The notes below the pieces were generated by a model. That model was given only the letters and a program-made list of their open reading frames with translations, was not told where the DNA came from and did no database searches. Position numbers and translations under genes: made by a program. 64,000 nucleotides of DNA. It comes from Klebsiella michiganensis (GTDB lineage Bacteria > Pseudomonadota > Gammaproteobacteria > Enterobacterales > Enterobacteriaceae). The stretch lies in contig CP011077.1 of assembly GCA_000963575.1 (NCBI GenBank), positions 2,790,001 to 2,854,000 on the forward strand, in the 5' to 3' direction. This document shows, one piece after another, positions 43,064-52,074 of this stretch (positions within the stretch are counted from its first letter, which is position 1; every line of letters starts with the position of its first letter).

Positions 43064-45665
43064 AGCGAGAATTAAAACGAAACGCCGGATCTCACCTTTC
43101 TGGTTACTGCCTGTTATTGCGTTACTGATTGCCGGCTGGTTGATCTGGACGACTTACCAGGAGCGCGGCAACACCGTGACCATCGACTTTATCTCCGCCG
43201 ACGGGATAGTCGCGGGCCGCACGCCGGTGCGCTACCAGGGCGTTGAGGTCGGTACCGTGCAAAACATCAGTCTGAGCGATGACCTGCGTAAAATCGAAGT
43301 CAAAGTCAGCATCAAAAGCGATATGAAGGATGCGCTGCGTGAAGACACGCAGTTCTGGCTGGTGACGCCGAAGGCCTCCCTTGCCGGCGTATCCGGGCTT
43401 GATGCCCTTGTGGGCGGGAACTACATCGGCATGATGCCGGGTAAAGGCGAGCCGCGCGACCATTTTACCGCGCTCGATACCCAGCCTAAGTATCGCCTTG
43501 ATAACGGCGAACTCATGATTCACCTGCATGCCCCGGATTTAGGTTCTCTGAACAGCGGGTCGCTGGTCTATTTTCGCAAAATCCCGGTTGGCCGGGTGTA
43601 CGACTATTCCATCAATCAAAACAAGCAGGGCGTGACCATCGACGTGTTGGTCGATCGCCGCTTTACGAGCCTGGTGAAAAAAGGCAGTCGTTTCTGGAAC
43701 GTGTCCGGCGTGAAAGCCGATGTTGGCTTAAGCGGCGCCAAAGTTCAGTTGGAAAGCCTTGCGGCCCTGGTCAATGGCGCCATCGCTTTCGACTCCCCTG
43801 ACGATTCAGAACCGGCCAAAGCAGATGACGAATTCGGCCTGTACGAAGATCTGGCGCACAGCCAACGCGGCGTCATCATTAACCTCGACCTCCCGAGCGG
43901 AGATGGCCTTAAGGCAGGGTCAACAAAGTTAATGTACCAGGGGCTGGAAGTGGGTTCATTGACCAAGTTAAACCTTAATCCGGGCGGCGCTGTCACCGGA
44001 GAAATGACCGTTGATCCTGGCGTCGTAAGCCTGATGCGTAGCGGGACGCGCATCGAACTTCGCAGCCCTAAAATCTCGCTGGATAACCCAAGTATCAGTA
44101 CCTTACTGACGGGCAGCACCTTTGAACTGGTTCCAGGCGACGGTGAGCCACAGGATCGCTTCACCGTGGTCTCCAGTGACCAAACGCCGCTTCAGCAACC
44201 GAACGTACTCACGCTTTCGCTGACGGCCCCTGAAAGCTATGGCATTGATGCCGGGCAGCCCATCATCCTGCACGGGATACAAATCGGCCAGGTGGTTGAG
44301 CGAACACTTTCGGCCAAAGGGGTCACATTCTCTGCGGCGATCGATCCGCAATACCGTCATCTGCTGCAGGGCGACAGCAAATTCGTGGTCAATAGCCGCA
44401 TTGATGTGAAGCTCGGCATGGACGGCGTTGAGTTCCTGGGGGCCAGCGCTAACGAATGGGTAAACGGCGGTATTCGCGTGCTGCCGGGCAGCAAAGGCGA
44501 AATGAAAAGCAGCTATCCGCTTTACGCCAACATGGATAAAGCGATTGAAAACAGCCTGAGCGACATCCCGACCACCACGCTAACGCTGACGGCATCCAGC
44601 CTGCCTGATATTCAGACGGGCTCCGTGGTCCTGTACCGCAAATTCCAGGTGGGGGAAATCATCACCATCCGCCCTCGCGCAGAAAACTTTGATATTGATG
44701 TTCACATTAAGCCGGAATACCGCAAGTTGCTGACGCCAAACACCGTGTTTTGGGCCGAGGGTGGCGCGAAAGTTCAGCTCAACGGCAGCGGGCTGACGGT
44801 TCAGGCCTCCCCGCTTTCTCGTGCGCTTAAGGGAGCCATTAGCTTTGACAACATGACCGGCGCAAGCGTCGGCCAGGTGAAAGGTGAGAAACGCGTACTT
44901 TATGCCTCTGAAACAGCGGCCAGAGCGGTAGGCAGCCAGATAACGCTGCACACGTTTGATGCCGGGAAACTGTCTGCCGGGATGCCAATCCGCTATCTGG
45001 GCATCGATATTGGCCAGCTCGAATCGCTGAACCTGACGCAATCGCGCAGCGAAGTCGAAGCGAAAGCCGTACTTTACCCGGAATATGTTTCCACCTTCGC
45101 GCGCGGCGGCACTCGCTTCTCGGTAGTCACACCGCAGATTTCTGCCGCGGGCGTCGATCACCTGGATACCCTCCTCCAGCCATACATCAACGTTGAGCCG
45201 GGCAAAGGCGACCCGCGCCGCGACTTCGAACTGCAGGAAGCCTCCATTACCGACTCCCGTTACTCAGACGGGCTGAACATCGTGCTGGAAGTGCCCGAAG
45301 CCGGTTCACTGAGCATCGGCACGCCGGTTCTTTTCCGCGGGATTGAAGTCGGCACGGTGACCGGCATGACGCTCGGCAGCCTTTCCGATCGCGTCATGGT
45401 TGGCCTGCGTATCAGTAAACGTTACCAGCATCTGGTCCGTGAAAATTCCGTCTTCTGGCTGGCTTCCGGCTATAGCCTGGACTTTGGCTTAACCGGCGGC
45501 GTGGTTAAAACCGGAACCTTTAACCAGTTTATTCGCGGCGGTATTGCGTTTGCGACCCCACCGGGAATTCCGCTTTCGCCTAAAGCGGAAGCCGGGAAGC
45601 ACTTCCTGCTGCTGGAAAGTGAGCCGAAAGAGTGGCGCCAGTGGGGAACCGCCCTTCCGCGCTAA
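43032..45665 (+). CDS. letB: MCE-domain lipid transport protein LetB (YebT)
   Basis: An 877-residue protein, exactly the E. coli length, anchored by one N-terminal membrane segment (FWLLPVIALLIAGWLIWTTY). Seven consecutive MCE domains can be traced by their repeated pattern of VRYQGVEVGTV, FRKIPVGRV, MYQGLEVGSL, LHGIQIGQV, YRKFQVGEI, RYLGIDIGQL and FRGIEVGTV. In E. coli the hexamer forms a tunnel spanning the periplasm. The ATG at 43032 overlaps letA by 32 bases. A hairpin without a clear T-run follows the stop. Confidence 0.97.
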   Translation: MSQETPASPTEARIKTKRRISPFWLLPVIALLIAGWLIWTTYQERGNTVTIDFISADGIVAGRTPVRYQGVEVGTVQNISLSDDLRKIEVKVSIKSDMKDALREDTQFWLVTPKASLAGVSGLDALVGGNYIGMMPGKGEPRDHFTALDTQPKYRLDNGELMIHLHAPDLGSLNSGSLVYFRKIPVGRVYDYSINQNKQGVTIDVLVDRRFTSLVKKGSRFWNVSGVKADVGLSGAKVQLESLAALVNGAIAFDSPDDSEPAKADDEFGLYEDLAHSQRGVIINLDLPSGDGLKAGSTKLMYQGLEVGSLTKLNLNPGGAVTGEMTVDPGVVSLMRSGTRIELRSPKISLDNPSISTLLTGSTFELVPGDGEPQDRFTVVSSDQTPLQQPNVLTLSLTAPESYGIDAGQPIILHGIQIGQVVERTLSAKGVTFSAAIDPQYRHLLQGDSKFVVNSRIDVKLGMDGVEFLGASANEWVNGGIRVLPGSKGEMKSSYPLYANMDKAIENSLSDIPTTTLTLTASSLPDIQTGSVVLYRKFQVGEIITIRPRAENFDIDVHIKPEYRKLLTPNTVFWAEGGAKVQLNGSGLTVQASPLSRALKGAISFDNMTGASVGQVKGEKRVLYASETAARAVGSQITLHTFDAGKLSAGMPIRYLGIDIGQLESLNLTQSRSEVEAKAVLYPEYVSTFARGGTRFSVVTPQISAAGVDHLDTLLQPYINVEPGKGDPRRDFELQEASITDSRYSDGLNIVLEVPEAGSLSIGTPVLFRGIEVGTVTGMTLGSLSDRVMVGLRISKRYQHLVRENSVFWLASGYSLDFGLTGGVVKTGTFNQFIRGGIAFATPPGIPLSPKAEAGKHFLLLESEPKEWRQWGTALPR

Positions 45666-45743
45666 GCCATAAGCCCGGGCGGTACGTCGCCCGGGCAATT
45701 CCGTGTTAAACTGCGCCCCTTAATTTTTTCAGGGGCGTTTTTC

Positions 45744-47192
45744 ATGGCTCAATCTACTGCCGTTTATCTTCCGCAATCATTCCTCGATGCGATTCGTGAC
45801 GCACTTCCCGCGGACCAGACGCTGGAAAGCTTTATCGAATACTGCCAGTTGCCGCTGCGTCGCAGCCTGCGCGTCAATACGCTGAAGATATCCGTGGCTG
45901 ACTTCCTGACGCTCGTCGCGCCTTATAACTGGCGTTTAACGCCGGTGCCGTGGTGCGAGGAGGGTTTCTGGATTGAACGAGAAGATGAAGACACCCTGCC
46001 GCTGGGCAGTACCGCGGAACATCTGGGCGGCCTGTTCTATATTCAGGAGGCCAGCTCAATGCTGCCCGTTGCCGCGCTGTTTGCCGACGGTAATCAGCCG
46101 CAGCGCGTAATGGACGTCGCCGCCGCCCCCGGTTCAAAAACCACTCAGATTGCCGCCCGCATGAATAACACCGGCGCCATTCTGGCCAATGAATATTCCG
46201 CCAGCCGGGTAAAAGTCCTGCACGCAAATATCAGCCGCTGCGGTATCAGCAACGTGGCGCTGACGCATTTTGATGGTCGCGTATTCGGTGCCGCGCTGCC
46301 GGAATCCTTCGACGCAATTCTCCTCGATGCGCCCTGCTCCGGCGAAGGCGTGGTGCGAAAAGACCCCGATGCGCTCCGTAACTGGTCTCCTGAAAGCACA
46401 ACAGAGATTGCCCACACTCAGCGCGAATTGATTGAGAGCGCTTTTCACGCGCTCCGTCCGGGGGGCACGCTGGTCTACTCGACCTGCACGCTGAATCGCC
46501 AGGAAAACCAGGATGTGTGCCAGTGGCTACTGGATACCTGGCCAGATGCAGTGGAAATAGCCCCCCTGAGTGAGCTTTTCCCGGAAGCCAGTCGTGCGCT
46601 GACCCCGGAAGGATTCCTGCACGTCTTCCCTCAGATTTATGACTGCGAGGGCTTTTTCGTGGCGCGTTTACGTAAAACGGCCTCGATCGAGCCGCTGCCG
46701 GCGCCTGGCTATAAAGTAGGGAAATTTCCCTTCGCGCCAATGAGGGGCAAAGCAGCGGCCGAACTCACCGCCGCTGCGGCAAAATCAGGCCTTAGCTGGG
46801 GCGATGAACTTAGCCTGTGGTTGCGCGACAAAGAGATCTGGCTGTTCCCGGCAGAGATTGAGCCGCTTATCGGTAAAGTCCGTTTTTCCCGCATCGGCCT
46901 GAAACTTGCCGAACAGCACAACAAGGGCTTCCGCTGGCAGCATGAAGCCGTGGTTTCTCTGGTAAAAAGTGACAACCCGCTTTGCTTCCCGCTGAGCGAG
47001 GCCGAAGCCGAAGAGTGGTATCGTGGGCGGGATATCTATCCAGAAGTGACACCGTCACGGGATGAGGTGGTTGTCACTTTTCAGGGCCAGCCGCTCGGCC
47101 TGGCGCGTAAAGTCGGCTCGCGCCTGAAGAACAGCTACCCAAGAGAGCTGGTGCGCGACGGTAAGCTTTTCGCCGCCCCGCAGGCTGGTTAA
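45744..47192 (+). CDS. rsmF: 16S rRNA (cytosine-1407-C5)-methyltransferase RsmF
   Basis: A 482-residue SAM-dependent enzyme (E. coli 479) that methylates C1407 of 16S rRNA. The SAM motif MDVAAAPGSKTTQIAARM lies near residue 125. The two cysteines of RNA m5C methyltransferases are in DAPCSGEGVVRKDP and YSTCTLNRQEN. A C-terminal PUA-like region follows, ending SRLKNSYPRELVRDGKLF. The ATG lies behind CAGGGGCGTTTTTC. It stands alone between letB and yebV. Confidence 0.96.
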   Translation: MAQSTAVYLPQSFLDAIRDALPADQTLESFIEYCQLPLRRSLRVNTLKISVADFLTLVAPYNWRLTPVPWCEEGFWIEREDEDTLPLGSTAEHLGGLFYIQEASSMLPVAALFADGNQPQRVMDVAAAPGSKTTQIAARMNNTGAILANEYSASRVKVLHANISRCGISNVALTHFDGRVFGAALPESFDAILLDAPCSGEGVVRKDPDALRNWSPESTTEIAHTQRELIESAFHALRPGGTLVYSTCTLNRQENQDVCQWLLDTWPDAVEIAPLSELFPEASRALTPEGFLHVFPQIYDCEGFFVARLRKTASIEPLPAPGYKVGKFPFAPMRGKAAAELTAAAAKSGLSWGDELSLWLRDKEIWLFPAEIEPLIGKVRFSRIGLKLAEQHNKGFRWQHEAVVSLVKSDNPLCFPLSEAEAEEWYRGRDIYPEVTPSRDEVVVTFQGQPLGLARKVGSRLKNSYPRELVRDGKLFAAPQAG

Positions 47193-47297
47193 AAAAATAA
47201 GCACTTTTTAAGTTGGCAATTTGTGCTGCCTTGACTAGTCTCAAATTGGGGTGACCCACTGGTCATACCACCTGCGCAGATAACAAGGAGCCAAAAG

Positions 47298-47537
47298 ATG
47301 ACAAAAACCAATGTCCGGATCGGCATCTTCGAGATCGATGATGCCGAATTACACGGTGAGCAACAGGGGGATCGAACGTTAAGCATTCCCTGTAAGTCCG
47401 ACCCTGACCTGTGCATGCAGCTGGATGCCTGGGATGGTGCAACCTCTATTCCCGCCGTGCTGGACGGCGAACATTCCGTACTTTATCTAAAACACTACGA
47501 TCGTCAGCGCGATGCCTGGGTTATGCGCCTTGCATAA
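47298..47537 (+). CDS. yebV: Small protein YebV
   Basis: A 79-residue protein (E. coli 78). The conserved core is IFEIDDAELHGEQQGDRTLS and CKSDPDLCMQLDAWDG. It is sigma-S associated in E. coli; the function is unknown. There is no membrane segment. The ATG follows AAGGAGCCAAAAG, a strong ribosome-binding site. A terminator follows. Confidence 0.93.
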   Translation: MTKTNVRIGIFEIDDAELHGEQQGDRTLSIPCKSDPDLCMQLDAWDGATSIPAVLDGEHSVLYLKHYDRQRDAWVMRLA

Positions 47538-47540
47538 TTC

Positions 47541-47573
47541 AAGATGAACCCGTCCCTGAGACGGGTTATTTAG
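47541..47573 (+). terminator. Candidate terminator after yebV
   Basis: An AACCCGTC/GACGGGTT hairpin with a five-base loop is followed by ATTTAG, so the T-run is weak. Confidence 0.6.
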
Positions 47574-47777
47574 ATGACAAACAGCAGAAAAACGTGGTTT
47601 TCAGCCGTCTGGAGTAAACCAAAGAACATCATTCCTTGTTTTTCTCAGACCAAAAGTGCAGTTTTTAAATCAATGATTTTTGCCAGCGCTTTCTCCGTCC
47701 ACGGGACGGATTATTTATTTCCCCACTTCCCCATGCTCCCCTACACTTAAACCAAACGAAGCGGTTCTGAGGCGCTA

Positions 47778-47969
47778 ATGTTTGCTTTGGTTTTATTTGT
47801 TTGTTACCTGGACGGCGGCTGTGACGATCTGGTGCTGGAAGTCTTTACCAGCGAAAAGCAGTGTCTGAGTGCAATGAAAGAACAGCGTATGCGCCACGGC
47901 GGCTGTTACCCGGTGGAAGAGTTTATCGATGGATTCTGGCGGCCTGCCCAGGAGTACAGCGACTTCTGA
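47778..47969 (+). CDS. yebW: Small protein YebW (DUF1482)
   Basis: A 63-residue protein, the E. coli length. It starts MFALVLFVCYLDGGCDDLVLE and ends FIDGFWRPAQEYSDF, both conserved. Three or four cysteines and a short hydrophobic N-terminus suggest an exported or membrane-bound product; the function is unknown. It faces the GNAT gene in convergent orientation. In E. coli it is next to pphA, which is missing here. Confidence 0.9.
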   Translation: MFALVLFVCYLDGGCDDLVLEVFTSEKQCLSAMKEQRMRHGGCYPVEEFIDGFWRPAQEYSDF

Positions 47970-47985
47970 GCAGGGCCAAACCAGA

Positions 47986-48516
47986 TTAGCTACTGCGCGG
48001 GCGCAACAGCATTCGTACCTGCTTCCCGTGGTACTCAACGTAGTGCTGGAAAGTAAAACCGAAGCGCTCTGCCAGGCCAACAGAACGCTGATTATCGTCA
48101 TCGATAATGCAGCATACTGGCCCACTGAAATTGTCATCCGCCCAGCTTAAAACCGCGCCGAGCGCTTCCGCTGCATACCCTTGACCGTGCACCGCAGGAA
48201 TAAGCGACCAGCCCGCCTCCGGGTGTTCCAAAGCGGGCGTGAGATTCCGTTTAGCTTCCTGGAACCCAAACGAACCCACAAATCTCCCGTTTTGTTTTTC
48301 GAACAAAGCCCAGTAACCATAGCCCATCGCCTGCCAGTGGCCGATATAACGCATCAGTCTTGCCCAGCTCATCTCGCCATCCTGCGGTTTTCCGCCGCCG
48401 ATAAACTTCACCATCTCCGGGTCTGACCAACACGCAACCAGCGCCTCGTAGTCATCCAGCGTGAAGTGGCGCAGGATAAGGCGTTCCGTTTCAAGACGTG
48501 GGGCTTCAGTAATCAT
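47986..48516 (-). CDS. GNAT family N-acetyltransferase
   Basis: A 176-residue acetyltransferase of the RimJ-like (Acetyltransf_3) type. It begins APRLETERLILRHFTLDDYEAL, the usual first strand and helix. The acetyl-CoA loop is in PAVHGQGYAAEALGAVLSWA near residue 108, and NQRSVGLAERFGF near 147 is the typical C-terminal helix. The substrate is unknown. I chose the second of two tandem ATG codons because it lies 5 bases behind CGGAG; the first is only 2 bases away. It lies 17 bases after the MFS gene, so the two are probably one operon. Confidence 0.88.
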   Translation of the reverse strand: MITEAPRLETERLILRHFTLDDYEALVACWSDPEMVKFIGGGKPQDGEMSWARLMRYIGHWQAMGYGYWALFEKQNGRFVGSFGFQEAKRNLTPALEHPEAGWSLIPAVHGQGYAAEALGAVLSWADDNFSGPVCCIIDDDNQRSVGLAERFGFTFQHYVEYHGKQVRMLLRPRSS

Positions 48517-48533
48517 CATGACTCCGCTCAGTA

Positions 48534-49781
48534 TTACTCTTGTAGTCGTTGTTTAAGGCCGGATTTGCAGCCGTAAATAATAGCGCACAGCAGCAGGCTA
48601 AACAGCATGGTACCCAAAAACACGCCAGCCCCGGTCAGGGTCAGCATTACGCCGCCAATCAGCGGCCCCAACGCAATGCCTAACGTCGTCAGGGTGGATG
48701 CGCCCAGGTACGCACCGCGATGTTCATCCGGTGCCAGCTGATCCAGCAAAATATTCAGGTTCGGCATCAGAATTGCTTCACCAATGCTGAAAATAACCGT
48801 CACGCTCACCCATAGCAGCGCATCCGGCGTACGTACGGACCAGAACAAAAGCTGCGAAAGCGCAAAGATAGCGCCCCCCAGCATAATGCGGTTAGGCAGG
48901 CTCACCTGGGCCAGAAAGCGAACCAGGAAAAGCTGGGCGATAAGCACCGTACAGGCGTTAGACACCAGAATCAGCGTAATCAGTTTTACCGCGGCCTCTG
49001 CGTCCAGCGTAAGCAAATAAAGCGGTACCACGGACTCATAATGCACGAAAACCACGGCGCACAACGTGCTGCACAACATCGCCGCGACAAACAATTTATC
49101 CCTGGCGATGATCAGCATAACATCGCGTAATCTCACGCCGGCCTGGGGTTCACTTTCTTTTGCTACCAGCTTTCCCGCAGGGATAAACAACAGGGTATAA
49201 ATCAGCAGCGGTAAATAGCTCACTGCAGTTATCACAAAGGTGCCTTTCTGCGAAGTCAGCCCAAACGCTATGCCCACCAGCGGCCCGGTAACCGCCGCCA
49301 CATTCACCAAATAATAGCGAATCTGCAGCGCCAGAGCGCGACGACGGCGATCGCCCAGCAAGTCGCTCATCAGGGCACGCGTGGGAGGCTCTACCCACGC
49401 AAAACAGACGCCAACAATCATTAGCCCAATGATAAATAAAGTCATTCCCGTCGCCAGCCCAAGCAGCGCATACCCGACAAACGACAGCGCACAGCCCAGG
49501 GAGAGCACGCCCCGACGGCCTAATTTATCCGACAACTGCCCGCCATACATCCCTAGCACAACCGCCAAAAGCGCGCTGCTGGTCATCGCCACGCCCACGG
49601 AGATCGGGGAAAGGTGATAATTACGGGTCATGATCACCGTCATAAACGGCCAGGCCATAAAGTAGCTAAAGCGAATCACCAGGGTAAAAAATAGCAGCGC
49701 AATCACCGTGGCCGGGAAGGTTTTGACCGTCGGCCAAAAACCGCGCGCAGCGTCCTCACGGACGGCATCGTTTGTCGTCAT
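48534..49781 (-). CDS. MFS transporter (DHA1-like)
   Basis: A 415-residue major facilitator protein with about twelve hydrophobic segments. Motif A is GGQLSDKLGRRGVLSLG near residue 80. The early IRFSYFMAWPFMTVIM and VGVCFAWVEPPTRALMSDLLGDRRRRALALQIRYY are typical of multidrug- or metabolite-efflux DHA1 members. The substrate cannot be read from sequence. It heads a two-gene unit with the GNAT gene, a pairing that could mean export and modification of one compound (inference). An inverted repeat lies upstream at 49820. Confidence 0.88.
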   Translation of the reverse strand: MTTNDAVREDAARGFWPTVKTFPATVIALLFFTLVIRFSYFMAWPFMTVIMTRNYHLSPISVGVAMTSSALLAVVLGMYGGQLSDKLGRRGVLSLGCALSFVGYALLGLATGMTLFIIGLMIVGVCFAWVEPPTRALMSDLLGDRRRRALALQIRYYLVNVAAVTGPLVGIAFGLTSQKGTFVITAVSYLPLLIYTLLFIPAGKLVAKESEPQAGVRLRDVMLIIARDKLFVAAMLCSTLCAVVFVHYESVVPLYLLTLDAEAAVKLITLILVSNACTVLIAQLFLVRFLAQVSLPNRIMLGGAIFALSQLLFWSVRTPDALLWVSVTVIFSIGEAILMPNLNILLDQLAPDEHRGAYLGASTLTTLGIALGPLIGGVMLTLTGAGVFLGTMLFSLLLCAIIYGCKSGLKQRLQE

Positions 49782-49819
49782 AAAGTATCCTGTTATTTAT
49801 CGTTATAGTGGAGGCGGGG

Positions 49820-49840
49820 CCGCTTACGCTGAGTAAGCGG
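49820..49840. repeat. Inverted repeat upstream of the MFS gene
   Basis: CCGCTTAC and GTAAGCGG, a perfect 8-base inverted repeat with a five-base spacer, lie about 40 bases upstream of the MFS start. This could be an operator or a leader hairpin. Confidence 0.5.
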
Positions 49841-50036
49841 TTAAATAGCAATAAGTTATTCCGTATTGGCTGGCAACGGAAATGTTACTGAAATGTTTAT
49901 TTCCCCAGCTTGTCATTCAAACCGTCGGCCGGGCAGCGGAAAGTAGTGAGAAATTGTGACCTGCCGCTCAAAAAATGGCATTTCATGCTGGGAATGTTTG
50001 GGGAGAACCGGCGGCTGAACGCCGCCGGCAAAACGG

Positions 50037-51575
50037 CTAAAGCTTTCCGCTCAGGCGCTGATGAAAATCGGCGCTATGGGTGTCCAGACCCACAATTTCG
50101 ACCTGGGTCTGATAACGCTGATAACGCGTTTCAATGGCATCCAGCACGGCAACGGTGGAGGCATCCCAAATTTGTGCCTGAGTCAGATCGATAACCACCC
50201 GTGCCGGGTCATCAGCATAGTGAAAATGCTCGACCAAGTCGTTGCTACTGGCGAAGAATAGCGGCCCACGAACCCGGTAAGTCACTTCGCTCCCGTCCGC
50301 CGCTAACTGCCGCTCGGCACGCACCACATGCGCAATACGTCGGGCAAACAGCATCATAGCGAAAATAGCTCCCCCCAACACACCAAGCGCAAGGTTATCG
50401 GTGTAGATCGTTATCGCCACGGTCGTGAGCATCACCAGCGTTTCCGGCACCGGCATACGGCGCAGCGTGCCGGGAGAGATGCTATGCCAGTTCAGCGTTT
50501 TCACCGCCACAATCATCATGATCCCAGCCAGCACCACCATCGGAATTTTCGCCATCACTTCACTCAGCACGGTAACCAGCAGCAATAGCACCAGCGCAGC
50601 CGCCACGGTAGATAACCGCGTACGCCCTCTTCCCAGTTCAACGTTGACGATGGTTTGCCCGATCATAGCGCAGCCGGCAATGCCACCATAAAAACCGGCG
50701 AAGATATTAGACACGCCAAGCCCCCAGCATTCGCGTCGCTTGCTGGAAGGTGTGTCGGTGAGTTCGTCCACTAACTTTGCGGTGAGCAGAGATTCCATCA
50801 AGCCAACAAAAGCGATACTCAACGCACAGGGCCAGATAATGCGCAGCGTCTCGACGTTAAGCGGCACCAGCAGCTCTGTTAACCCAGGCAAACCAGCCTT
50901 CATAGGCCCGCTGTCACCGACCGTGGGCAATCCCCATCCCAGGGCGATACTCAGACCGGTCACCAGGACAATCGCCACCAGCGGTGAAGGCACTGATTTA
51001 AGCAGTTTCGGCAACAATAAAACGACGGCGAGCGTCACCGCGAACAGACCCCATACCAGAGGCGATTGCCCCCAGACATGAGGCACCTGAGCAAGGAAAA
51101 TAAGAATACCCAGCGCATTCACAAAGCCGGTCATCACCGACAGCGGGATGTAACGCATCATTCGCGCCAGTCCGCTCACGCCAAACAGGATCTGAATCCC
51201 GCCCGCCAGCACCACCGCAGGCAAAATATAGCCAATACCGTACTGATGAACCATCGGCCCTATAACCAGCGCCACCGACCCGGCTGCTGCGGTAACCATT
51301 GCCGGGCGGCCGCCCAGAATCGACATAGCAAAACACAGCACAATAGACGCGATTAAGCTGACTTTCGGGTCAACGCCCGCAATCAGAGAAAAGGAGATAA
51401 CTTCAGGGATCAGGGCCAGCGCGGTGACAACCCCGGCAAGCACTTCGCGCTGGATCAGCCGGGGAGAGCGAAGCACGGCGCGCAGGCTATTCTCATGCGC
51501 ATGTTGAGCGGCAAGCTCAGTTTGATTAGTCATAGTTGAATGCAGGTCTATTGTCATGAACGCCGCATTTCTCAA
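50037..51575 (-). CDS. SulP family anion permease with STAS domain
   Basis: A 512-residue membrane transporter of the SulP (SLC26) family. The sulfate-transporter core holds about 11-14 hydrophobic segments with LAGVVTALALIPEVISFSLIAGVDP near residue 47 and FAGFYGGIAGCAMIGQTIVNV near 290. A cytosolic STAS domain lies from about 430, with VVIDLTQAQIWDASTVAVLDA. Substrates of relatives include sulfate, bicarbonate and dicarboxylates; none can be assigned. Alternative in-frame ATG codons exist at 51557 and 51533, and none has a strong ribosome-binding site, so the start is uncertain. It is absent from this site in E. coli K-12. Confidence 0.9.
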   Translation of the reverse strand: MRNAAFMTIDLHSTMTNQTELAAQHAHENSLRAVLRSPRLIQREVLAGVVTALALIPEVISFSLIAGVDPKVSLIASIVLCFAMSILGGRPAMVTAAAGSVALVIGPMVHQYGIGYILPAVVLAGGIQILFGVSGLARMMRYIPLSVMTGFVNALGILIFLAQVPHVWGQSPLVWGLFAVTLAVVLLLPKLLKSVPSPLVAIVLVTGLSIALGWGLPTVGDSGPMKAGLPGLTELLVPLNVETLRIIWPCALSIAFVGLMESLLTAKLVDELTDTPSSKRRECWGLGVSNIFAGFYGGIAGCAMIGQTIVNVELGRGRTRLSTVAAALVLLLLVTVLSEVMAKIPMVVLAGIMMIVAVKTLNWHSISPGTLRRMPVPETLVMLTTVAITIYTDNLALGVLGGAIFAMMLFARRIAHVVRAERQLAADGSEVTYRVRGPLFFASSNDLVEHFHYADDPARVVIDLTQAQIWDASTVAVLDAIETRYQRYQTQVEIVGLDTHSADFHQRLSGKL

Positions 51576-51822
51576 GGAATGCGGTCAGCGAGGCCGAAAT
51601 TGTAGCGTTGTCACCACAGCGATGCGAGTTTTTGTGATATGCATCACTCGGCCAAATACCCTGCCTGCCCAGCCCTTTTGTTTGCGCAACAAATAATTAA
51701 CAAATTGAGTAAAAAACGCTGGACGGCAAGCTATCAAGGTGTGGTATGGTCTTAGCGCACAGGTCAAGCCAAAGCGTTATGGGAAACGCTTTACGCGCAA
51801 GCAGGCTGACGGGTTCCCGGAT

Positions 51823-51927
51823 AAAAAAAAGACCGAACACGATTCCTGTATTCGGTCCAGGGAAATGGCTCTTGGGAGAGAGCCGTGCGCTAAAAGTTGG
51901 CATTAATGCAGGCTAAGTCGCCTTGCC
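51823..51927 (-). ncRNA. sdsR: SdsR (RyeB) small RNA
   Basis: On the minus strand the RNA starts GGCAAGGCGACTTAGCC and continues with TGCATTAATGCCAACTTT, almost identical to E. coli SdsR. It ends in the hairpin GACCGAATACAGGAATCGTG-TTCGGTC followed by a T-run. It is a sigma-S-dependent, Hfq-binding sRNA that represses ompD, tolC, mutS and others in relatives. It is encoded between the SulP gene and yebY. Confidence 0.92.
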
Positions 51928-51932
51928 TCTTA

Positions 51933-51939
51933 AGAATAG
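51933..51939 (-). promoter_or_regulatory. sdsR -10 element (sigma-S type)
   Basis: The minus strand reads CTATTCT six bases upstream of the sdsR start, matching the extended sigma-S -10 pattern (CTAtaCT) that drives this RNA in relatives. Confidence 0.7.
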
Positions 51940-52013
51940 ATTACCGGCGCAGGTTTTCCAGTCCACAACAAAAGTGGTCAGAAAAAAGCCGCAACAAAGG
52001 TGACTATTTATGC

Positions 52014-52054
52014 AAAAACAGCAATATCCCGTTGAGGTTATTGCTGTTTTTTTA
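52014..52054 (+). terminator. ryeA terminator
   Basis: A long AAACAGCAATA/TATTGCTGTTT hairpin is followed by seven T. It could also slow transcription from yebY on the other strand. Confidence 0.85.
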
Positions 52055-52074
52055 TGGCAAAAAATGCGTGTTTT

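Larger units (their letters stand above)
51790..52054 (+). ncRNA. ryeA: RyeA (SraC) RNA, antisense to SdsR
   Basis: The plus strand opposite SdsR is conserved with the E. coli ryeA/sraC locus on both sides of the overlap, ending at a strong terminator near 52053. The 5' end is approximate. In E. coli the two RNAs pair fully and inactivate one another. Confidence 0.7.

Noticed and set aside
45669..45700. GCCCGGGC hairpin after letB as a terminator
   Set aside because: The stem is strong but no T-run follows. It may protect the 3' end or be a palindromic element, so I did not call it a terminator.
47574..47750. A 58-codon open frame between yebV and yebW
   Set aside because: It overlaps the yebV terminator region, has no ribosome-binding site and matches no family I know.
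50008..50028. CCGGCGGC/GCCGCCGG hairpin beyond the SulP stop
   Set aside because: No T-run follows on the minus strand; it is only a possible 3' hairpin.
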